In this document: positions 7,741 through 16,784 of the stretch, one piece after another
How the letters are laid out: each line of letters begins with the position of its first letter
How positions within the stretch are numbered: the stretch's first letter is position 1
Assembly (NCBI RefSeq): GCF_026000435.1
Contig: NZ_AP026764.1
Location: forward strand, 744,001-808,000
Origin: Vibrio sp. STUT-A11
GTDB lineage: Bacteria; Pseudomonadota; Gammaproteobacteria; Enterobacterales; Vibrionaceae
DNA: 64,000 nucleotides
Direction: 5' to 3'
Position numbers and translations under genes: made by a program
Notes under the pieces: generated by a model
Database searches by the model: none
What the model was told of the DNA's origin: nothing
The model's input: only the letters and a program-made list of their open reading frames with translations

Positions 7741-9324
7741 TTACAACTCGGTACAAACTTGGTTGCGGCCATTGGCTTTAGCACGGTAAAGCGCTTTATC
7801 GGCACGATAAAAGGTACGCTGCGTATTTTCTCCTTCTCGGTGAACGGTAATACCAATCGAAACCGTCAGGCCGCGCTCTCCTAGGATGTCATTCCAATTG
7901 TATTGGTAAATTCGCTCTCGGTATTGGTCTGCGTGGATTTCGGCATGTGTTAACTTGTCGTTTTCCAGAATGACGAGAAATTCTTCACCACCAAAACGAA
8001 TGCACGAAGCTCCAGGAAAGTTAAAGTAGTCAGACAAATGTTCAGACACGCTCTGGATCGCTTTGTCACCGACTAAATGGCTCAGTTCATCATTGATCGA
8101 CTTGAAGTGGTCAATATCAATTACTAGCAAAGCAAAACGTGTCTCTTGAAGCAGCAAGTCTTTGAGTTTCACTTCCAACCAGCGGCGATTGTGCAAAGAC
8201 GTTAATGGGTCCGTAAAGACGTCTTGTTGTAATTGAGCAACGGTGTTCTTGTGTTGTTTTGTCGTCTCTTTGAGTTCTCTATTTTCAATCTCTGACAAGA
8301 TAAGTTTGAGCTGTAATTCAAAGCGATCTAAGCGACGAAGCTGTGCAGTGCCCAACTCGCAGATAGGAATACGTTTAACCAACTCCGATTCAATACGAAA
8401 CGCACGTTTTTCGCAATCTAGTGCGAGTTCAAATTGACCCTGAGAAGCTCTAATTTCGCTCATCGCATTATAAAAACCGCATGCAAGCATAGCGGAAGAG
8501 TGTCTCTCTATTCGCTTCGCTACCGAGCCCATTATTAGGTTGGCTAAAGAGGTATCCCCATTTCCATTCAGACAGTATGCCGTTTCCATTTTGACCATAG
8601 CAGACAGCCAAAACGTTGTAGAGCTACCCGAAGTATACTGAACATTAGATAGTGACAGTAACGCGTTGGTATAGTCGTTATTCAAGCGGTGCAGTTTAGC
8701 TTGGTAAAGATGAATTTGACCTGCGAGGTTTTTATCACTGACCAAAATACTGAGCTCTTCACATTCAGTGAGTAGCTCCATGGCCTGATCGGTATGTTTG
8801 AGGCTGATATAACACGAGAGCATGTATAGTTTGTAGCGTAAACGCAACGATCGGCTGCTGATCGCATGATCTATCGACTCGATTTTTTTGTAAAATCGTA
8901 GTGCACGTTCGTGATCACCATAAGCATCACACAAGTTACCCATACCGATGATGGCTAGCACATATTCGTCTATGAAGCCGTAGTCCACCGCGATGTTGGT
9001 TGATTTAACATACACTGCCATCGCTGAATCATAATCCCCGATCTCAACGAGATGTTCACACAAACTCGACTTAACCGATAAAATATCGTCCGCATTCTCT
9101 GGGAGGGTGAGATGTTCCAGGGCTTGTCTCAGTTCAGTGATACTGTCGTTTAGCTGTCTTATCTCTCTGCGATACTCTGCACTGATGATATAACAATGTG
9201 CTTTTTCGATACGAGTCTCTGCAATGTGTACTCGGATATGTTTCCACAGTGCAACCGCTTCTTCACCAGTTACAGAAGATGGATCAATACCAGCCTGAGT
9301 CACTTTATTAAGCAATTGCTCCAT
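7741..9324 (-). CDS. TPR-GGDEF protein, probable diguanylate cyclase
   Basis: The 527-residue protein has about 330 residues of TPR-like helical repeats, a short coiled coil (ENRELKETTKQHKNTVAQL) and a C-terminal GGDEF domain. The domain keeps FTDPLTSLHNRRW, DIDHFKSIND and the signature RFGGEEF, so it should make c-di-GMP. No RxxD inhibitory site is seen five residues before GGEEF. There is no transmembrane segment, so it is cytoplasmic and probably senses through protein contacts. It overlaps the upstream TPR gene by 17 bases and is presumably co-translated with it. Confidence 0.9.
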   Translation of the reverse strand: MEQLLNKVTQAGIDPSSVTGEEAVALWKHIRVHIAETRIEKAHCYIISAEYRREIRQLNDSITELRQALEHLTLPENADDILSVKSSLCEHLVEIGDYDSAMAVYVKSTNIAVDYGFIDEYVLAIIGMGNLCDAYGDHERALRFYKKIESIDHAISSRSLRLRYKLYMLSCYISLKHTDQAMELLTECEELSILVSDKNLAGQIHLYQAKLHRLNNDYTNALLSLSNVQYTSGSSTTFWLSAMVKMETAYCLNGNGDTSLANLIMGSVAKRIERHSSAMLACGFYNAMSEIRASQGQFELALDCEKRAFRIESELVKRIPICELGTAQLRRLDRFELQLKLILSEIENRELKETTKQHKNTVAQLQQDVFTDPLTSLHNRRWLEVKLKDLLLQETRFALLVIDIDHFKSINDELSHLVGDKAIQSVSEHLSDYFNFPGASCIRFGGEEFLVILENDKLTHAEIHADQYRERIYQYNWNDILGERGLTVSIGITVHREGENTQRTFYRADKALYRAKANGRNQVCTEL

Positions 9325-10792
9325 TTTTCGCTACCTCTCTATGGCTTTGTTCTAATTGCTCTAATGTGAACGGGAAAGTCAGAATATCTTGTAAATACAG
9401 TGTGGGTGCTGGTCCTTTCAGGCCTTGCCTTTCCCATGGATAAATTTCAACCATCGACTGGACCGTTTTATACATCGTTTCAGCAGCCTGACCTTTGTCC
9501 GCTATCAACATCGCAAGTCTGTCAGTAGAAAGGCGGGACACTAAATCCTTTGGTGCGGTTAAAGCGTGGACGAGTTCGGTACAGGCATCCAAAAAATCCG
9601 GTTCGGCGTGACGGATCATGATAATCGCATGATTTGACTGTTTAAGCTCACTTTTGAACAGAACTAGCTGCTCCCACCAGTAGGTTTCTGAAACAAGGTT
9701 TGAGAGGTGCTTCTCAGGGTCATATTCATGCTGAGAACGAATATGGTTAATCAGTTTACGAGCGCGTTGCTCCAGTTTGCGCTTGGAACTTTGTGCTTTA
9801 TCCTGACTGAGTTGATGCCTTTGCTCTTTTAGCATTTTAAGCGAGTGTTTTCGGTATTTTTTGAAAGCGTGGAATGCAACTTCATAGTGACCTTGTTCCT
9901 CTGCGACACGTGATTGTTGGTAGCAAATCTGACTAAGTAGCTCACCGTGATCAAAATGTCGCGCAGACTCTTCTGCTGCCACTAACAACCTTGTTGCACT
10001 TTCGGGATTGTTACGCAGGAGTTCCAGGCGAGCCCTGCTGATGAACGAATGTGCTTTCATCCAGGTGAGATCATGCTCCATCACAATCTGATGCGCTTTT
10101 TTCGTCGCAACTTCTGCTGCGTCTAGTCGCTCTAATCCAAGTAGAGCCAGCCCTCTGAAATCCCATATTTCTGCTTGCCATGTCGAATCTTCATGATCTT
10201 TAAGTGCTTCGGTTGCGCCATCTAGAACAGTCAACATTTTGACGTAATCCTTCAGTAGGTAGTAATCCCACGCTAGTAAGATACGGGCTTTACCTTCCAG
10301 ACAGGAAATACGGAGGTTGTTTGCCACCTTGACGGCTAACTCATGGGTTGAGGCGGCAAGTTTATGTTCATTGGTGATACGCCAAACGTTACCAAGCCCG
10401 ATCAGTGATTCAAGTTGGATTTCGATATTATCGACAAGGGCGGACTGTTCGAGGGCGTTAATCCAGAATTGTTGAGCTGAAAAATATTTGGCTAGTCCCC
10501 AATACTGGAGCGCAGATGTGTGAAGAATCTCTGGAAGGTGGTCATCGCTATCGAGCTGGCTTTGTTTATCGTTGGCTATCTTGATCAGCTTTAACCCTTG
10601 GCGATAATCCATGGCGCACCAGCAGCAGTGTGCCATGATAAGAAGGGCCTGGATCTCTCCTTCGATAAACAACATTTGTTCTGCTCTAGCACGCAACTGC
10701 TCTGCTTTGCACAAAGTGGATTCAGGTTGAGATCTAATTTGCTTTTTAAGCCGTGCTAGTTCATTTTCTAGCTGAGTTTTGCTTCTATCCAA
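9308..10792 (-). CDS. TPR protein with a degenerate GGDEF-like domain
   Basis: A 494-residue cytoplasmic protein rich in TPR-like helical pairs through about residue 330, then a basic linker and a C-terminal domain of about 120 residues. By eye that domain follows its partner's GGDEF fold: HAIIMIRHAEPDFLDACTEL lines up with the DIDHFKSIND strand and helix, and VSRLSTDRLAMLIAD with IRFGGEEFLVIL. The GG(D/E)EF signature is replaced by STDRL, so it cannot be an active cyclase. It is the first gene of the overlapping pair. The reading as a pseudo-cyclase partner is inference. Confidence 0.65.
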   Translation of the reverse strand: MDRSKTQLENELARLKKQIRSQPESTLCKAEQLRARAEQMLFIEGEIQALLIMAHCCWCAMDYRQGLKLIKIANDKQSQLDSDDHLPEILHTSALQYWGLAKYFSAQQFWINALEQSALVDNIEIQLESLIGLGNVWRITNEHKLAASTHELAVKVANNLRISCLEGKARILLAWDYYLLKDYVKMLTVLDGATEALKDHEDSTWQAEIWDFRGLALLGLERLDAAEVATKKAHQIVMEHDLTWMKAHSFISRARLELLRNNPESATRLLVAAEESARHFDHGELLSQICYQQSRVAEEQGHYEVAFHAFKKYRKHSLKMLKEQRHQLSQDKAQSSKRKLEQRARKLINHIRSQHEYDPEKHLSNLVSETYWWEQLVLFKSELKQSNHAIIMIRHAEPDFLDACTELVHALTAPKDLVSRLSTDRLAMLIADKGQAAETMYKTVQSMVEIYPWERQGLKGPAPTLYLQDILTFPFTLEQLEQSHREVAKNGAIA

Positions 10793-10937
10793 CGTTTATA
10801 TCCATGACTACCGAACTGGAATTTACACCTTACTGCACTGTTAGGTGCGCATTTCATGACGAGAGCAGATCAAGTACTACATCATAAATCATCTGAGATC
10901 TCATCGATAGCGTCATGGCTCCTAATAATTCTGGCTG

Positions 10938-12407
10938 TTAGGATAGGAGCTGTTTAATCGTCAAAGGAGCGTCAGTAACTTCGAGCCTTTGAGCCGCAGT
11001 GAGACCTTCTTTATCTTGATAGCACAAATTATGCCAAGCTCTGAAGATGTCTAAAAGAGGCAACAAACCTCCAGGTCTTAATTTGCGACGCGGCTCGTTG
11101 ATGAAGCTTTCAAAAAGTAGCTGGAATCTATGTTGGTAGAACTGTACTTGACGTGTTGTTGCTACATTGAACCATTTTTCAGATTCATTGTGATCACCGG
11201 CTAGGTAACAAATTCCTTTGCTGTTGTTGCCTTGGTTGGAAATTGCCCAGCGATCGCGCCACCAACTCATGTAAGCGATATCAATTTTACCCAATGGTAA
11301 GTTCATGTCCCATGCTGGGTCTTCGTCTACATACATTAGGTCGATATTTTTCTCTTTGATACGAGCTAGACAGACGCTCAATGCCGCAGAGCGAAGCAGT
11401 GGATCTTGAGGCATGTAGATAGACACGCGCTTGCTCGGACTACACATATCAAGAACATGCAAATAATGCGCGTATGAGGTATAAGGAGGACGAATAAGCG
11501 CCCCTTTGGATGGATAGTGAAAGGTGGCTAGATTTCCAAGCGGGTCTTCCACATTCCCGCGAGCCAAAATAGTTTGGTATTTCTGGTCGATGCGTTCGCG
11601 AAGTTTGCTTGAAGGCGCAGCTGGTGGTTCGCTGGCTTCTGCGGTGTACTCTTGAGAGACAAAGCGAGAAACCTGGTCGTAAGGGTTGTGATCAAGCGAG
11701 CCTGTTGGTTCTTCATCAGAAGCGTAGTTTACGTGCTGACAAAGAATATAACCAGAGTGTGCTTCGCCCGAAACGATCCAGTAAACGCCATTGTTACTCT
11801 TTGGCTGCAAAGCGATGTAGTTTGACGCTAACTCATACTGACTCGCATGGTTTACCCAGCGCGCATCAATAGTCGCTAATTTACGCCGACAGCGACTGGC
11901 AATATGGTCCACATGGTCGTAAAACGTTTTTGGGTTAATACTGAGCTTGCGGCAGATCTCGCGCACGGAGTAACCCGTGAACAATAATGCCATCAGGTTC
12001 TCTTGGAACAGAAGCTTTTTATTTGCACCAGACCACTTGTCAACAAAAGTACTTTGACACGCTTTACAACGGTAACGTTGGCGATCGCCACTGTAACCAA
12101 ACGCGTGGTAGAGGTGTTTGTGTGTGTGGACAGAAAGGCCAAAGTTTTCGCAGTCGTTATTACGACAGGCAGGCAATCCGTCACTATGAAGGTGACGTAG
12201 ACGATGAAGTTCATTCACGACATCGCGGTTGTTAAGTAAGGGGGGGAAAGCTCCACATTCACGGCATACCATCGCCGGACGCTTAGGGTTAGCACGTTGC
12301 AGAACGTAACGTTTTGCATCACTCAATCCAAAGTTGTCACACGCCAATGTTTTACAAAAGTTGAGTTGTAACCCATCTGCATCTTTTGGCAGTTCGCCGT
12401 TAGACAC
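10938..12407 (-). CDS. Zinc-ribbon/HTH protein of transposase-like type, function unknown
   Basis: The 489-residue protein has three Cys-rich zinc ribbons: CKTLACDNFGL with CRECG (about 18-54), CRNNDCENFGL (about 80-90), and YRCKACQSTFVDKWSG (about 110-126), which resembles the InsA-type ribbon of IS1-like transposases. A helix-turn-helix follows (YSVREICRKLSINPKTFYDH). The C-terminal half (IDLMYVDEDPAWDMNLP onward) is not recognised, and a clear DDE triad cannot be assigned. No terminal inverted repeats or target duplication flank it. It lies 61 bp after deoD in the same direction. It looks like a resident DNA-binding protein derived from a transposase. Confidence 0.6.
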   Translation of the reverse strand: MSNGELPKDADGLQLNFCKTLACDNFGLSDAKRYVLQRANPKRPAMVCRECGAFPPLLNNRDVVNELHRLRHLHSDGLPACRNNDCENFGLSVHTHKHLYHAFGYSGDRQRYRCKACQSTFVDKWSGANKKLLFQENLMALLFTGYSVREICRKLSINPKTFYDHVDHIASRCRRKLATIDARWVNHASQYELASNYIALQPKSNNGVYWIVSGEAHSGYILCQHVNYASDEEPTGSLDHNPYDQVSRFVSQEYTAEASEPPAAPSSKLRERIDQKYQTILARGNVEDPLGNLATFHYPSKGALIRPPYTSYAHYLHVLDMCSPSKRVSIYMPQDPLLRSAALSVCLARIKEKNIDLMYVDEDPAWDMNLPLGKIDIAYMSWWRDRWAISNQGNNSKGICYLAGDHNESEKWFNVATTRQVQFYQHRFQLLFESFINEPRRKLRPGGLLPLLDIFRAWHNLCYQDKEGLTAAQRLEVTDAPLTIKQLLS

Positions 12408-12431
12408 GATCGCCCCCTCTGGGTAATTCGG

Positions 12432-12454
12432 GCAGCCAGTCAGGCATTGGCTGC
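12432..12454 (-). terminator. Hairpin after deoD
   Basis: Stem GCAGCCA/TGGCTGC (12432-12438 and 12448-12454) sits between deoD and the downstream gene. No T run follows, so it may be a weak attenuator or an mRNA-stabilising hairpin. Confidence 0.4.
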
Positions 12455-12468
12455 AGATAATTAATTGC

Positions 12469-13179
12469 TTAGATGTTGATTGCGGTTTCTAGTGCAACTT
12501 TCATCATGTCGTTGAACGACTTTTGACGCTCTTCAGAACTTAGTTTTTCACCACGGATGATGTGGTCAGAAACGGTCAGGATAGTCAGTGCTTTTGCACC
12601 TAGGTCAGCAGCAACACCGTAGATACCTGCGGCTTCCATATCGACACCCAGAATGCCCAGTTTTTCCATCTTCTCAAACAGGTCTGCTTCTGGTGAGTAG
12701 AACAAGTCGGCAGAGAATACGTTACCCACTTTTACTGGAACTTCTTGTACACGTGCTTGTTTCACAGCTTCTTCTAGAAGACCGAAGTCAGCGATTGCTG
12801 CGAAGTCGTGGTTATTGAAACGGATACGGTTTACTTTTGAGTCTGTAGAAGCACCCATGCCGATAACAACGTCCATCAGTTTTACGTCGTCACGCACAGC
12901 GCCACAGCTACCAACACGGATAACGTTTTTCACGCCGTACTCAGCGATCAACTCGTGTACGTAGATGCAGCATGATGGGATACCCATGCCGTGGCCCATA
13001 ACTGATACTTTTTTACCTTTGTAAGTGCCAGTAAAGCCGAACATGTTGCGAACGTCACAAACTTGCTGCACATCTTCCAAGAAAGTTTCTGCGATGTATT
13101 TCGCTCGCAAAGGATCGCCAGGCATTAGAACTGTTTCAGCGAAATCACCTGGTTGTGCGTTGATGTGTGGGGTTGCCAT
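12469..13179 (-). CDS. deoD: Purine nucleoside phosphorylase DeoD-type
   Basis: A 236-residue hexameric-type PNP that cleaves purine (deoxy)ribonucleosides with phosphate to base and (deoxy)ribose 1-phosphate. Family motifs are all present: MATPHINAQPGDFAE at the start, MPGDPLRAKYIA, GHGMGIPSCCIY, IRVGSCGA, VDMEAAGIYG and SDHIIRGE with the catalytic Asp. Length matches the E. coli enzyme. It is not beside deoC, deoA or deoB here, so it may be the second deoD copy that vibrios carry. I see no purine-riboswitch signature in the 370 bp upstream. Confidence 0.96.
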   Translation of the reverse strand: MATPHINAQPGDFAETVLMPGDPLRAKYIAETFLEDVQQVCDVRNMFGFTGTYKGKKVSVMGHGMGIPSCCIYVHELIAEYGVKNVIRVGSCGAVRDDVKLMDVVIGMGASTDSKVNRIRFNNHDFAAIADFGLLEEAVKQARVQEVPVKVGNVFSADLFYSPEADLFEKMEKLGILGVDMEAAGIYGVAADLGAKALTILTVSDHIIRGEKLSSEERQKSFNDMMKVALETAINI

Positions 13180-13491
13180 AAGTGCTCTCCAAAGTTTTGT
13201 TTGATAAAACGCATCTAGTATAGATGCTTGTTACCAATTCTGTTGAATTCGTTCGTTTTCGTTGAGGCAATAGTATCGGGGAGTACACCATTCCCTTGAG
13301 AGGTTGGTCACAAAAAACACCCTTATGGAAACTAATGGCAATGATTATAACCAAATCTGTTGAAAACGAAAAGGCAATCGATTTGCTTGAGGTAGGTTTG
13401 TTGATCGCGCACACAGAATCGGTGGTGTGAACGGAAATTATTTTTAAACTCTCGGTGATCGACATCCACGATGGCGAAGTAAAACGATTAA

Positions 13492-13549
13492 ATTGTACAA
13501 TTTAATTTCTTGTACAATTTGGATTGACTTGCTATAAGTTATACATGTA
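13492..13549 (+). promoter_or_regulatory. Promoter with TGTACA operators for the photolyase operon
   Basis: Two copies of TTGTACAATTT (TGTACA cores at 13494 and 13511, 17 bp apart) precede the operon, and a TACATGTA palindrome lies at 13542-13549. The second copy supplies a -35 box TTGTAC (13510-13515) with TATAAG 17 bp later (13533-13538) as -10. TGTA-type repeats are typical operators of the LitR/CarH MerR branch, so autoregulation by the operon's MerR protein is inferred. The rest of the 13180-13490 intergenic stretch shows nothing I can name. Confidence 0.6.
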
Positions 13550-13576
13550 AAAATTTTGTATAGGGGTGGCGTTATT

Positions 13577-14527
13577 ATGGAATCTTTAATCAAAGTTGGT
13601 ATCAGTTCTTGTGTACTCGGTGAGCGTGTTCGATTTGATTCTGGTCATAAGGTCAGCAACTTTGTGACCAAGGAGCTCAGCAATTACTTCGACTTCGTTT
13701 CTGTTTGTCCAGAAGTCGGGGTTGGTATGCCAGTTCCTAGACCTACCATTCGTCTGATTTCTGATGAGGAACGGATAGCTCTCGTAGAGACTAAAAACCC
13801 CGAGAATGACCACACGGATAACATGTTGGCTTACTCTGCTGATAAAGTGGATGAGCTGCAGGAGCAGCAGCTGTGTGGCTATATAGTGTGTGCTAAGTCG
13901 CCAACGTGTGGCATGGAGCGCGTAAAAGTATACAGCAAGCACCATGCTTCTAAGGAAGGAGTGGGGCTGTATACGCAAACACTGATGCAAAAGATGCCAT
14001 GGCTGCCAGTTGAAGAAGATGGTCGTTTAAATGACCCAGTTCTGAAAGAGAATTTTATTACTCGCGTCTACTGTCTGAATGACTTTTATCAATCGATGTC
14101 AGGAGAGCCAACCCGTGGCAAAATTATTGATTTTCACTCTCGTTATAAATTAACGCTAATGGCGCATCATCCAGAATCATACCGAGAGTTAGGCCGTTTA
14201 GTTGCGGATGTTGCAAGCTACGAGATTGAAGACTTTTATGCAGAGTATCGTCTGGGACTAATGAAAGCTCTTTCAAATCGAGCGAGCCGCAAAAATAATA
14301 CCAATGTATTGATGCATCTGCAGGGCTATTTTAAACGTGCATTATCCAAAGATGAGAAAGAAGAGTTAGCAACGGTTATTCATGATTATCGTACCGGAGT
14401 GCTGCCGCTACTTGCCCCGCTAACCCTCATCAAACACTATTTGAATACTTACCCAGATGAGTATTTACAGAAGCAAAAATACTTAGAGCCACACCCGCAG
14501 GAGATGAGATTACGTTATGGCTTGTAG
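13577..14527 (+). CDS. DUF523-DUF1722 protein (YbgA-like)
   Basis: A 316-residue protein with an N-terminal DUF523 domain (GISSCVLGERVRFDSGHK, then CPEVGVGMPVPRPTIRL and a CAKSPTCGMERV cysteine motif) and a C-terminal DUF1722 domain (about 195-310) as in E. coli YbgA. ybgA and phr form a pair in E. coli, so the link to photolyase is conserved, but the activity is unknown. The ATG at 13577 with AGGGGTGG before it is preferred over an upstream TTG. It overlaps the MerR gene by 11 bases, so it is the first gene of the operon. Confidence 0.85.
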   Translation: MESLIKVGISSCVLGERVRFDSGHKVSNFVTKELSNYFDFVSVCPEVGVGMPVPRPTIRLISDEERIALVETKNPENDHTDNMLAYSADKVDELQEQQLCGYIVCAKSPTCGMERVKVYSKHHASKEGVGLYTQTLMQKMPWLPVEEDGRLNDPVLKENFITRVYCLNDFYQSMSGEPTRGKIIDFHSRYKLTLMAHHPESYRELGRLVADVASYEIEDFYAEYRLGLMKALSNRASRKNNTNVLMHLQGYFKRALSKDEKEELATVIHDYRTGVLPLLAPLTLIKHYLNTYPDEYLQKQKYLEPHPQEMRLRYGL

Positions 14528-15332
14528 TTCAGAAGAAAAACTGTACGCAATTAGAGATGTTGCCGAGATAACCGGGGTAAAGCCCGTCACCCTGCGAGCA
14601 TGGCAGAGGCGATACAATCTGATTCAACCTCAGCGAACAGAGAAAGGTCATCGTCTGTATCGCCAGCAGGACATTGATACGATTAAAGAGGTACAAAGCT
14701 GGCTGGCGAAAGGCATCGCCATTGGTAAGGTTAAAGGCTTGCTAGGTAAAGGTGACGAGTTAGAAATCGGCGATGAGGCACCTGCTTTGGAAGAGGTTGA
14801 AACACTGCTTTCCGCGCTATCCGATCTTAATCATGCCAAGACAGAAAGTGTACTGTCATCGGTGATGAAAGAGTATCCCCTAAATCTAGTGGTTGAGCAG
14901 TTTATCGAGCCAGTTTTTGACGCATTGGATCTCGTCAAAGGGCCGCTTCGTTCAATACAGATGGGGCTTTTTCAGACGTGTCTTATTAAACGGCTAGCTC
15001 TTATTGTTGATTCTGAAAACAAGGCATCTTCTAAAGGGAAGTGTTTGCTGGTTTGCTTTGAACAAACCCGAGAAGCAGAAAGCTGGATTCAGGCGGCATT
15101 ACTTTGTGAGCAAGGTTATCACACGACTTTAATTGATAACGTGAATGATATTTCCGGTTTGGCGGATCATCCGGTCATCGAACACTATCAGCGTATTTTT
15201 TTGTTTTCGAATAAAGCGCTACCAGCCAAACAGGTTGAGGTCTTGAAAGCGATGCAAACGCGATTTCCCGACCAGGCTCAATGTTCTGAGGTGATAAAGA
15301 AACTTCATCTTGATCCAGTAGAGAACAGCTAA
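14517..15332 (+). CDS. MerR-family regulator, LitR/CarH-like without a B12 motif
   Basis: The 271-residue protein has an N-terminal MerR winged helix (YAIRDVAEITGVKPVTLRAW, with RRYNLIQPQRTEKGHRLY) and about 180 residues resembling the cobalamin-binding half of LitR/CarH. The DxHxxG lower-ligand motif of B12 binders is absent, and the matching region reads CLLVCFEQTREAESW. Light sensing through B12 is therefore unlikely. It sits between the YbgA-like gene and phrB and probably regulates this operon through the TGTACA sites at 13494 and 13511. Confidence 0.82.
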   Translation: MACSSEEKLYAIRDVAEITGVKPVTLRAWQRRYNLIQPQRTEKGHRLYRQQDIDTIKEVQSWLAKGIAIGKVKGLLGKGDELEIGDEAPALEEVETLLSALSDLNHAKTESVLSSVMKEYPLNLVVEQFIEPVFDALDLVKGPLRSIQMGLFQTCLIKRLALIVDSENKASSKGKCLLVCFEQTREAESWIQAALLCEQGYHTTLIDNVNDISGLADHPVIEHYQRIFLFSNKALPAKQVEVLKAMQTRFPDQAQCSEVIKKLHLDPVENS

Positions 15333-15341
15333 GGAGGCATC

Positions 15342-16757
15342 ATGGTTCTGGTATGGTTCCGACGCGACTTAAGAACGTTAGACCACACGGCATTACAAGC
15401 CGCTTTAAACACAGGGCAACCTGTCGTCGCCTGTTTTATTGCAACCCCGCAGCAGTGGCAAGCGCATCATATGGCTCCGATGCAAGCGGATCTGATTGCT
15501 CGTCGCTTAGCGCACCTCAATCAAGAACTCACCGAACTGAATATTCCATTTTTGTATGATGAAGTCGATGAATTCTCCGATTGCACTGCGGTGATAAGTC
15601 AGTGGGCGCAGTTACTAAACGCGAAGAGTGTTATGGCTAACATCCACTACGAAGTGAACGAGCAAGCGCTTGATCGAAAAGTCTCTGACGCTTTAAATAA
15701 GTCTGGTGCAAGCTTTGAGTTACTTCATGACAAGTGCGTTCATGCGCCGACGACAGTTCTGAATAAGCAGGGTGAATACTTTAAGGTATTTACTCCCTTC
15801 AAACGAGCCTGGCTGAAGAAGTTTCAATTACCAATAGTAACAAAACCTCATCCACAACAAATGCTTTCGCGACAAACGTTGAAAGCGATAGAAGGGAAGT
15901 GTTTTGATGACAATTTCACATTCAGCTATCCGCGAGAATCCAGTGAGCATTGGTTGGCATCAACGAGTGATATTCTCAATCAGTTAAGAGAGTTTGCCCG
16001 TGAGCGAAGTAATGAATACCGCGATCAGCGTGACTTCCCGGCCACTGACGGTACCAGTCAGCTCTCTCCTTATTTAGCCATTGGCGCTTTGTCACCGAGA
16101 CAATGTATTGCTAGGTTGTTCGCTGAGAATGAGCAATCGGATTTAACGGAAGGCAAAGCAACCTGGTTAAGTGAAATTATTTGGCGTGAGTTCTATCAAC
16201 ACTTGTTGGTGTTTGAACCAAAGCTAGTTAAAGGCAAGGGGTTTATTGATTGGGAAGAAAAGATTCAGTGGTCTTACGATGAGACAGCGTTTGAGCGCTG
16301 GACAACCGGGACCACGGGTTATCCAATTGTTGATGCTGCTATGCGCCAGCTAAACCAAACGGGCTGGATGCACAATCGCTTGCGCATGATAGTCGCAAGC
16401 TTCCTTACTAAAGATCTTCACATCGATTGGCGTTGGGGTGAAACTTACTTTATGAGTAAACTGGTCGATGGTGATTTTGCCGCCAATAATGGAGGGTGGC
16501 AATGGTCTGCGTCGACGGGGTGTGATGGCCAGCCTTACTTTCGAATTTTTAATCCCGTTAGTCAGGGAGAAAAGTTTGACCCAGACGGCAGCTTTGTACG
16601 TCATTGGGTGCCAGAAATAAAAACTGTACCGAACAAGTTCCTCCACAAACCATGGACTTGGGAAGGGTTTTCTTTACTGGATTATCACACTCCGATGGTT
16701 GATCATAAAGCAGAAAGAGAGATAACCTTACAACTCTTCAAAAGTGCCAAGGAATAG
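15342..16757 (+). CDS. phrB: Deoxyribodipyrimidine photolyase
   Basis: The 471-residue protein has an N-terminal photolyase alpha/beta domain (LVWFRRDLRTLDHTAL) and a C-terminal FAD domain with TSQLSPYLAIGALSPR, WREFYQHLL, RQLNQTGWMHNRLRM and WQWSASTGCDGQPYFRIFNP. These are signatures of class I CPD photolyases, which use blue light to split cyclobutane pyrimidine dimers. An excellent ribosome site (AAGGAGG) precedes the ATG. It is the third gene of the rightward operon. Confidence 0.96.
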   Translation: MVLVWFRRDLRTLDHTALQAALNTGQPVVACFIATPQQWQAHHMAPMQADLIARRLAHLNQELTELNIPFLYDEVDEFSDCTAVISQWAQLLNAKSVMANIHYEVNEQALDRKVSDALNKSGASFELLHDKCVHAPTTVLNKQGEYFKVFTPFKRAWLKKFQLPIVTKPHPQQMLSRQTLKAIEGKCFDDNFTFSYPRESSEHWLASTSDILNQLREFARERSNEYRDQRDFPATDGTSQLSPYLAIGALSPRQCIARLFAENEQSDLTEGKATWLSEIIWREFYQHLLVFEPKLVKGKGFIDWEEKIQWSYDETAFERWTTGTTGYPIVDAAMRQLNQTGWMHNRLRMIVASFLTKDLHIDWRWGETYFMSKLVDGDFAANNGGWQWSASTGCDGQPYFRIFNPVSQGEKFDPDGSFVRHWVPEIKTVPNKFLHKPWTWEGFSLLDYHTPMVDHKAEREITLQLFKSAKE

Positions 16758-16784
16758 AGTGAGATGCTTAGGAAAAGGCGAACG

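Noticed and set aside
10938..12407. Complete insertion sequence carrying a transposase
   Set aside because: No terminal inverted repeats, no target duplication and no clear DDE triad, so it is listed as a resident gene.
13180..13490. Purine riboswitch or other RNA switch upstream of deoD
   Set aside because: I looked for the conserved TATA/loop motifs of purine aptamers on the minus strand; a TATAATC stretch exists but the paired loop sequences do not.
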